A DNA stretch of 28,813 nt from Pedosphaera sp. (GTDB lineage Bacteria; Verrucomicrobiota; Verrucomicrobiia; Limisphaerales; UBA9464): the NCBI GenBank assembly GCA_009695405.1, contig SIAZ01000007.1, positions 1 through 28,813 of the forward strand, given 5' to 3'. Positions 23,640-28,813 of the stretch are shown here, piece after piece. The notes beneath the pieces were generated by a model. That model saw only the letters and a program-made list of their open reading frames with translations. It did no database searches and was not told the origin of the DNA. Made by a program: the position numbers and the translations under genes. The stretch's first letter is position 1, and each line of letters begins with the position of its first letter.

Positions 23640-24632
23640 ATGCCTCTTCGAATCATTGTCACAGGTGCAGCCGGATTCATCGGCAGCCGGTTACTTGCGG
23701 CCTTGGCCTGTCAACAGGGTGCAGCAGAACTTCTCGCCGTTGATCATCCTTTGCGTGATGACCGTGCAAATAATCTGCGATGTGCACTAGGCGTGTCCTT
23801 CATGGACCACTTCCAACTTCTTGCCGGACTGGAAGCGGGCATTCTTCAGCCGGAACTTATTATTCATCTTGGCGCCTGCAGTTCCACCACCGAAACGAGC
23901 TGGATTTATCTCGCCGACAATAATCTCGCCTACTCACAAAAGCTCTGGAAGTGGTGCGCTGCCAACCAAGCCCGTTATTTCTATGCTTCAAGCGCGGCTA
24001 CTTATGGTGATGGATCGGCCGGATTTGACGATAGGGCGTCGCTCGATTCTCTTTTTCCGTTAAATCTTTACGGTCAATCAAAGCACTATTTTGATCTCTG
24101 GGTTCGGGATCAGTCTTTAGTGGGTGCCGTAGGTCCAATACAGTGTGTTGGTTTCAAATTCTTTAATGTTTTCGGACCTGGCGAAGCGCATAAAGATCGA
24201 ATGGCTTCGATGGTATACCTCGGTTTTCATCAGATCCAATCGACGGGGACCGTACGCCTTTTTCAGTCACATCGCCACGGCTATGCTGATGGTGGCCAAT
24301 TAAGGGATTTCATTTATGTAAAGGATGTGGTCCGAGTGATACTCGCTTTTGCTGCTCGACCTGATGTTTCAGGGTTGTTTAATCTCGGCACAGGGGCAGC
24401 GCGTTCCTTCCGTGATTTGATCGAAGCGACCTATCAAGCCCTAGATCGCACCCCGAAGATAGAGTACGTTCCCATGCCCGAAGATTTGCGTAACAAGTAT
24501 CAATATTTTACTCAAGCCACCATGAGTAAAACTGCAGCAGCAGGTATTCATTATACCCCCACTTCTCTGGAAGAATCGGTGGCTGACTATGTTCAATATC
24601 TTCAGAATCGAGCCGTAAGCGAATGTCTATAG
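23640..24632 (+). CDS. hldD: ADP-L-glycero-D-manno-heptose 6-epimerase HldD
   Basis: HldD epimerises ADP-D-glycero-D-manno-heptose at C6 to give the heptose donor for the LPS inner core, in the cytosol with bound NADP. The 330-residue SDR protein has GAAGFIG (9-15), the family block HLGACSSTTETS, and YASSAATYGDGSAGFDD (115-131), with the Y144/K148 pair in LYGQSKHYFDLW. FKFFNVFGPGEAHKDRMASM and DFIYVKDVVRV confirm it. No ribosome binding site precedes ATG 23640. Presence of HldD implies a heptose-containing LPS or S-layer glycan; hldE is not in the window. Confidence 0.93.
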   Translation: MPLRIIVTGAAGFIGSRLLAALACQQGAAELLAVDHPLRDDRANNLRCALGVSFMDHFQLLAGLEAGILQPELIIHLGACSSTTETSWIYLADNNLAYSQKLWKWCAANQARYFYASSAATYGDGSAGFDDRASLDSLFPLNLYGQSKHYFDLWVRDQSLVGAVGPIQCVGFKFFNVFGPGEAHKDRMASMVYLGFHQIQSTGTVRLFQSHRHGYADGGQLRDFIYVKDVVRVILAFAARPDVSGLFNLGTGAARSFRDLIEATYQALDRTPKIEYVPMPEDLRNKYQYFTQATMSKTAAAGIHYTPTSLEESVADYVQYLQNRAVSECL

Positions 24633-24657
24633 ACATTTCACTTCTTAACCAATAAAA

Positions 24658-25668
24658 ATGAAAAAAGCACTGATCACTGGCATAACCGGTCAAGATGGAT
24701 CGTATCTAGCTGAACTCCTTCTAGACAAAGGCTATGAAATCCATGGTATTATCCGGCGCGCTTCTTCTTTCAATACTGGACGCCTCGATTCTATCTACAG
24801 CGATCCCCATTTCCCCAAAAATAACCTCCACCTTCACTATGGTGATTTGAGTGATGGCTCCAACTTGTCGCGTTTGTTGGGAAAGATCCAACCAGAGGAA
24901 GTTTACAATCTAGCCGCGCAAAGCCATGTGAGGGTTAGTTTTGATGCCCCAGAATACACCGCTGACGTCACTGGGACTGGGACTGTCCGTTTGTTGGAAG
25001 CAATCCGTGAAGTGGGTCTTCAGCCGCGATTTTATCAGGCGAGTTCGAGTGAAATGTATGGTTTGGTCCAAGAAGTGCCACAGAGAGAAACAACGCCTTT
25101 CTATCCCCGTAGTCCCTACGGATGTGCCAAGATGTATTCCTACTGGATTACCATCAACTACCGAGAGAGCTATGGGATGCACGCCAGCAACGGCATTCTC
25201 TTCAATCATGAGTCACCGCGCCGTGGAGAGACCTTTGTTACCCGCAAAATTACCCGAGCGGCGGCGCACATCAAACTGGGGCTGCAAGAAAAACTCTTTC
25301 TCGGCAATCTCGATTCCAAACGCGATTGGGGCTACGCCAAGGAGTATGTTGAAGCGATGTGGCTCATGCTGCAGCAACCTGAAGCCGATGATTACGTGGT
25401 AGCTACCAATGAGACACATACAATCCGCGAGTGCTTAGAGGTCGCCTTTGGTCGGTTAAACCTCGATTGGGAAAAATACGTCGAGATTGATCCACGGTAT
25501 TATCGTCCTGCTGAAGTCGACCTTCTTATCGGTGATTATTCCAAAGCCAAAAAGAAGCTTGGATGGGAACCCAAAACTACCTTTAAGGGATTGATCGAGT
25601 TAATGGCAGACGCTGACCTGAAACTCCTTGAAGATCAAATCTCCGGAAAATTACCCCGAGCAGAATAG
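24658..25668 (+). CDS. gmd: GDP-mannose 4,6-dehydratase
   Basis: Gmd dehydrates GDP-D-mannose to GDP-4-keto-6-deoxy-D-mannose, the substrate of the fucose synthase encoded upstream. The 336-residue protein follows the family closely: ALITGITGQDGSYLAE (4-19), RRASSFNTGRLD, HYGDLSDGSNL, catalytic SSSEMYG (129-135) with E132, Y154 and K158 in YGCAK, and NGILFNHESPRRGETFVTRK. It lies 25 bases after hldD, suggesting co-transcription. It is shorter than the E. coli enzyme (about 373) because an internal loop near the C-terminal domain is missing. No ribosome binding site is seen before ATG 24658. Confidence 0.96.
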   Translation: MKKALITGITGQDGSYLAELLLDKGYEIHGIIRRASSFNTGRLDSIYSDPHFPKNNLHLHYGDLSDGSNLSRLLGKIQPEEVYNLAAQSHVRVSFDAPEYTADVTGTGTVRLLEAIREVGLQPRFYQASSSEMYGLVQEVPQRETTPFYPRSPYGCAKMYSYWITINYRESYGMHASNGILFNHESPRRGETFVTRKITRAAAHIKLGLQEKLFLGNLDSKRDWGYAKEYVEAMWLMLQQPEADDYVVATNETHTIRECLEVAFGRLNLDWEKYVEIDPRYYRPAEVDLLIGDYSKAKKKLGWEPKTTFKGLIELMADADLKLLEDQISGKLPRAE

Positions 25669-25743
25669 TCGACCAACTCTCCTGCAGTTTGATCCTGACT
25701 GGCTGGCTTCCTTGAAAATCCCTCGTTTCTTCATTTCTCCTCA

Positions 25744-27120
25744 ATGAAAATTAGCTCTATCTGCTGTATCGGTGCCGGTTATGTGGGTGGGCCAACAATG
25801 GCGGTAATAGCTGACCGTTGTCCCTGTATTCGAGTCGTTGTCGTCGATATAAACGCCGAGCGGATTGCCGCGTGGAATAGCGATTCGCTTCCTGTTTATG
25901 AACCAGGTTTAGAAGAGGTTGTCCGACGTGCTCGAGGTCGAAATCTCTTTTTTAGCACAGAGATTGATTCTTCCATCGCTGAAGCCAATTGCGTCTTTAT
26001 TTCGGTGAATACCCCGACAAAAACCTATGGAAAGGGTGCGGGCAAAGCTTCTGACTTAAGATACCTCGAAGCGTGCACTCGTCGCATCGCCCAATTCGCA
26101 AGGGGACACACCCTTGTGGTGGAGAAATCCACTTTGCCCGTTAAGTCTGCTGAAACTGTTCAAGCAATCCTCAGTGTTGTCAGTGAAGGGAAAACATTTG
26201 ACGTTCTCTCCAATCCAGAATTTCTCGCCGAAGGTTCTGCTATTCAGGATCTTTTCAATCCGGACCGGGTCCTTATCGGCGGCCAATGTTCCGAGGCTTG
26301 CGCCGCTTTAGCTGCCGTCTATGCCAACTGGGTCCCGCTTGACCGAATCCTTACGACAAATCTTTGGTCCTCGGAAATGGCTAAGTTGACAGCAAATGCG
26401 TTCCTAGCCCAGCGGGTATCCTCTATCAACGCCATTTCAGCTTTTTGCGAAGCCACAGGTGCTGACGTAGAAGAGGTGGCCCAAGCCATCGGAAAAGATT
26501 CTCGAATTGGACCTAAATTCCTGAAAGCGAGTGCGGGATTTGGGGGGTCCTGCTTCAAAAAAGATATCCTTAATCTTGTCTATCTGTGCGAACATCATGG
26601 GCTGCCAGAAGTCGCCACTTACTGGGAACAGGTTGTCATTCTGAACGAGTGGCAAAAACATCGTGTTGCGCGAACTGTTGTTGAGAAACTATTTAACACG
26701 GTGGCTGGGAAGCGTATCGCTATCCTTGGATTCGCCTTCAAAAAAGACACCAACGATACCCGAGAAACCCCAGCAATCACCGTTTGCCTCGATCTTCTTG
26801 AAGAAGGCGCACAACTCGCTGTCTACGATCCTAAGGTCTCAAAAGCATCAGTCCTTTCAGCTCTCGCACACGCTGGGCCTACGTCAACTCAACAAATTTT
26901 TTCTGTTCCCTCAGCTTTAGAGGCTTGTGCGGGTGCCGATGCCGTGGTGGTTCTCACCGATTGGGATGAATTCAGAACCCTAGAGTGGATGACGATTGCC
27001 TCGAGTATGCGCCAACCAGCTTGGGTCTTCGATACCCGCAACTGTTTAGATGCCCAATTTATTCGGAAATTGGGTATCAACCTTTGGGGTGTTGGGAAAC
27101 CCTCAAACACCAAAAAATAA
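25744..27120 (+). CDS. ugd: UDP-glucose 6-dehydrogenase
   Basis: Ugd oxidises UDP-glucose twice with NAD+ to UDP-glucuronate. The 458-residue protein has the NAD site GAGYVG (10-15), SNPEFLAEGSAI (156-167), the catalytic cysteine C270 in GFGGSCFKKD, and FAFKKDTNDTRE for UDP binding. Segments such as YLCEHHGLPEVATYW and LFNPDRVLIGG match the type found in animals, plants and some bacteria better than the shorter enterobacterial Ugd (about 390). Seven bases separate it from the epimerase gene that uses its product, so the two form a clear pair. No ribosome binding site is visible at ATG 25744. Confidence 0.95.
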   Translation: MKISSICCIGAGYVGGPTMAVIADRCPCIRVVVVDINAERIAAWNSDSLPVYEPGLEEVVRRARGRNLFFSTEIDSSIAEANCVFISVNTPTKTYGKGAGKASDLRYLEACTRRIAQFARGHTLVVEKSTLPVKSAETVQAILSVVSEGKTFDVLSNPEFLAEGSAIQDLFNPDRVLIGGQCSEACAALAAVYANWVPLDRILTTNLWSSEMAKLTANAFLAQRVSSINAISAFCEATGADVEEVAQAIGKDSRIGPKFLKASAGFGGSCFKKDILNLVYLCEHHGLPEVATYWEQVVILNEWQKHRVARTVVEKLFNTVAGKRIAILGFAFKKDTNDTRETPAITVCLDLLEEGAQLAVYDPKVSKASVLSALAHAGPTSTQQIFSVPSALEACAGADAVVVLTDWDEFRTLEWMTIASSMRQPAWVFDTRNCLDAQFIRKLGINLWGVGKPSNTKK

Positions 27121-27127
27121 TTAAATT

Positions 27128-28141
27128 ATGAAATTCCTCGTTACTGGCGTTGCTGGCTTTATTGGGTCGCACGTCGCTCAATTACTTCTTAACAGAGGTG
27201 AGCAAGTCATCGGTATTGATAACCTCAATGATTACTATGATGTCCGACTCAAAGAGGCGCGACTGGCACGCTTGACGGGTAGGGCTGGATTCAGCTTTCA
27301 GAAGTTAGATGTCGCCGACCGCCCTGGGATGGAATCCTTTTTTGCCACTGAAAAGCCTCGTCGAGTCATCCACCTAGCCGCACAAGCTGGAGTCCGCTAT
27401 TCATTGCAGAATCCCCACGCCTATGTGGATGCCAATTTGGTTGGCTTCATGAACATTCTTGAAGGATGTCGCCATAACGGAGTTGAGCATCTAACCTACG
27501 CTTCTTCGTCTTCTGTGTACGGGGCCAACACGGTAATGCCTTTCAGTATTCATCACACAGTCGACCATCCGCTAAGCCTTTATGCGGCCACTAAAAAGGC
27601 GAATGAACTCATGGCTCATACCTATAGCCATCTCTTTAACTTACCCACGACTGGTCTTCGTTTTTTTACTGTCTACGGACCTTGGGGACGTCCTGATATG
27701 GCTATGTTCCTTTTTACTAAAGCAATCCTCGAGGGAAAACCCATCGATGTCTTTAATGAAGGCAAAATGCGACGTGATTTTACTTATATTGATGACATCG
27801 CCGAGGGCGTCGTTCGGACCTCAGATAAGATAGCAGCAAGTAACTTAGATTGGGACCCCTCACAACCCGATCCGGGAACATCTCGCGCCCCTTACCGGAT
27901 CTATAACATTGGCAACAATCAGCCGGTTGAGTTGGGTCACTTCATCGATTGCCTTGAAAAAGCTCTCGGTAAAACCGCCGAGAAACGAATGATGCCCATG
28001 CAACTTGGCGACGTCCCCGCCACTTATGCCGACGTCGATGACCTCACTCGAGACGTTGGTTTCCGCCCACAAACCCAGATTGAGACTGGTATCCAACGTT
28101 TTGCAGATTGGTATCGGCAATTCTATCAAATAACGCAATAG
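27128..28141 (+). CDS. UDP-glucuronate 4-epimerase
   Basis: This SDR enzyme converts UDP-glucuronate to UDP-galacturonate. The 337-residue protein has GVAGFIGSH (7-15), DNLNDYYDVRLKEARL (31-46, typical of glucuronate rather than glucose epimerases), HLAAQAGVRYSLQNP, YASSSSVYG (124-132) with catalytic serine, and the Y152/K156 pair in YAATKKANE. FFTVYGPWGRPDMA is the usual substrate-loop signature. It is seven bases downstream of ugd. The galacturonate donor is used in LPS core, capsule or pectin-like glycans. The upstream AT-rich spacer has no ribosome binding site. Confidence 0.94.
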   Translation: MKFLVTGVAGFIGSHVAQLLLNRGEQVIGIDNLNDYYDVRLKEARLARLTGRAGFSFQKLDVADRPGMESFFATEKPRRVIHLAAQAGVRYSLQNPHAYVDANLVGFMNILEGCRHNGVEHLTYASSSSVYGANTVMPFSIHHTVDHPLSLYAATKKANELMAHTYSHLFNLPTTGLRFFTVYGPWGRPDMAMFLFTKAILEGKPIDVFNEGKMRRDFTYIDDIAEGVVRTSDKIAASNLDWDPSQPDPGTSRAPYRIYNIGNNQPVELGHFIDCLEKALGKTAEKRMMPMQLGDVPATYADVDDLTRDVGFRPQTQIETGIQRFADWYRQFYQITQ

Positions 28142-28667
28142 CCTTCAGAAAAAGGTCAATTATTAGCAGCTGCGCTCTGAAAACTGGCGGGTAGAATTCC
28201 GGATTCAGGTCCTGACAGTTCTGAGGATCTTGTATGGAGACGATTCCAGTTGATAAAAATCAGCTCGAACTTTCTTCTCGTGCCTTTGTTTAAGCCGAAC
28301 CGCCGGCCACTTCAAACGTCGTTGTCCCACCCGAGACCTGAGAAGGTCGATCACAAGAAGCCCCTGCGTCGTGCCTTACCGGATAATAACGAGGTCTAAT
28401 AAAAACGTTGATGAATCTAATCAGCCCTCTCTTTTCGGTCGATCTGAACCAGTTTTTGATGAGAGTCCCAAGTCCATTTCGCTCTTCGGTGGCTGGGGCA
28501 GCTCTATTTCCTTTCTCGGTGACAACAGTTGGACAAAGTAGGTGGAGCAAAGTCTCCTGTTTTTCCTCCTCCTTCTATTCCCTAACTCCGATCGAAGTTA
28601 AATCTTAGAGCACAGAGAATTCTTTGGCGTCTCGATGAGAACCACAGGTCCTCTGTGCGAGTTCAAG
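28142..28667. other. Gene-poor stretch between the epimerase gene and the IS66-type end
   Basis: There is no recognisable gene in 526 bases. The best open frame is 86 codons on the minus strand (28290-28550), opening at TTG behind purine-rich DNA with GGAG, and reading PRYYPVRHDAGASCDRP in its middle; I recognise no family. A compact dyad TCAGG/CCTGA lies near 28204-28214. No clear terminator follows the epimerase gene. Confidence 0.4.
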
Positions 28668-28813
28668 GTAAGCGTACGCCCAACCTCATGGTTCCCTAGT
28701 TGCCGAAAGTAGGATATTCCGCGATCGAAGGCGGGGAAGAAAGGTCGACCGACCGGATTAGGCTTTCGCCGGTTTCCAGTTCCAAGGCAGGAGTTCGGCA
28801 ACGGTATGGTTCG
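28668..28813 (-). mobile_element. IS66-type insertion sequence, one end (partial at window edge)
   Basis: GTAAGCG at 28668-28674 matches the usual terminal bases of IS66-family inverted repeats. It faces the interior of an element whose transposase C-terminus is at 28758-28813. The eight bases outside (AGTTCAAG, 28660-28667) would be one copy of the target duplication. The other end lies beyond the window. Confidence 0.65.
28758..28813 (-). CDS. IS66-family transposase, C-terminal 17 codons (partial)
   Basis: The minus-strand frame enters at the right edge and ends at TAA (28760-28758). It reads NHTVAELLPWNWKPAKA, matching the C-terminal ELLPWNWKP motif of IS66 TnpC (IS66_C domain), which almost always ends the protein just after this motif. 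The TGA-free frame cannot be followed further left. The next 90 bases to the GTAAGCG end are the usual short untranslated tail. Confidence 0.75.
   Translation of the reverse strand, partial: NHTVAELLPWNWKPAKA

Noticed and set aside
1..28813. CRISPR array, prophage, defence island or toxin-antitoxin system
   Set aside because: No spaced direct repeats, no phage structural or integrase genes, and no recognisable defence or toxin families were found by reading both strands.

Overview
The window looks like a piece of a bacterial chromosome from the PVC group, most likely a Verrucomicrobiota lineage with roughly balanced GC. This is inferred from the mix of families: a DUF1501 remnant, a secreted DUF1080 protein, a CotH-kinase remnant, an uncharacterised protein of a type I associate with planctomycetes and verrucomicrobia, the futalosine menaquinone route (MqnE), ornithine-lipid genes and a heptose/fucose/galacturonate sugar-nucleotide set. 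No rRNA or other phylogenetic marker is present to settle it. Most genes have no visible Shine-Dalgarno sequence, and several seem to start at TTG or GTG.

Layout. 1-340: a probable transposase tail runs directly into the last ~60 codons of a DUF1501 gene, so that gene looks cut by an insertion. 353-4430: mqnE (minus), then on the plus strand a short ORF with a strong ribosome binding site that overlaps the start of a secreted DUF1080 protein, a strong terminator, typA/bipA and another terminator. 4430-4740: gene-free DNA that ends in its own plus-strand terminator, a candidate small RNA locus. 4769-7576: rlmN, rnc and a conserved unknown gene, all minus. 8025-8101: tRNA-Pro(TGG). 8266-10738: a three-gene sugar-acid operon (secreted SMP-30-type lactonase, dgoK, dgoA). 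10723-12305: a convergent olsB-olsA pair (minus). 12698-13075: a zinicin-like metallopeptidase (minus). 13236-19877: a complete F1Fo ATP synthase operon in the order B-E-F-H-A-G-D-C, with hairpins on both sides of atpE and an unusually short delta subunit. 19890-21323: a CotH-type pseudogene (minus) with two compensating frameshifts and no 5' end. 21749-28141: a plus-strand sugar-nucleotide block (GDP-fucose synthase, YhcH-like protein, hldD, gmd, UDP-glucose dehydrogenase, UDP-glucuronate 4-epimerase). 28142-28813: gene-poor DNA, then the terminus and C-terminal codons of an IS66-type element.

How it fits together. The sugar-nucleotide genes make precursors (GDP-L-fucose, an ADP-heptose, UDP-glucuronate and UDP-galacturonate) for LPS or exopolysaccharide, but no glycosyltransferase or export gene is present, so the assembly genes must lie elsewhere. 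The dgo operon would feed 2-keto-3-deoxygalactonate into pyruvate and glyceraldehyde 3-phosphate. MqnE serves quinone synthesis, and the ATP synthase, whose c subunit lacks the known Na+ ligands, serves oxidative phosphorylation. Transposase sequence at both edges suggests the window may be an assembly contig that stopped at repeats.

I did not see a CRISPR array, phage genes, a toxin-antitoxin pair or a recognisable defence system. The least explained items are the gene-free stretch before the 4705-4740 terminator, the small ORF in front of the DUF1080 gene, the PVC-type unknown gene beside rnc, and the gene-poor stretch next to the IS66 end.
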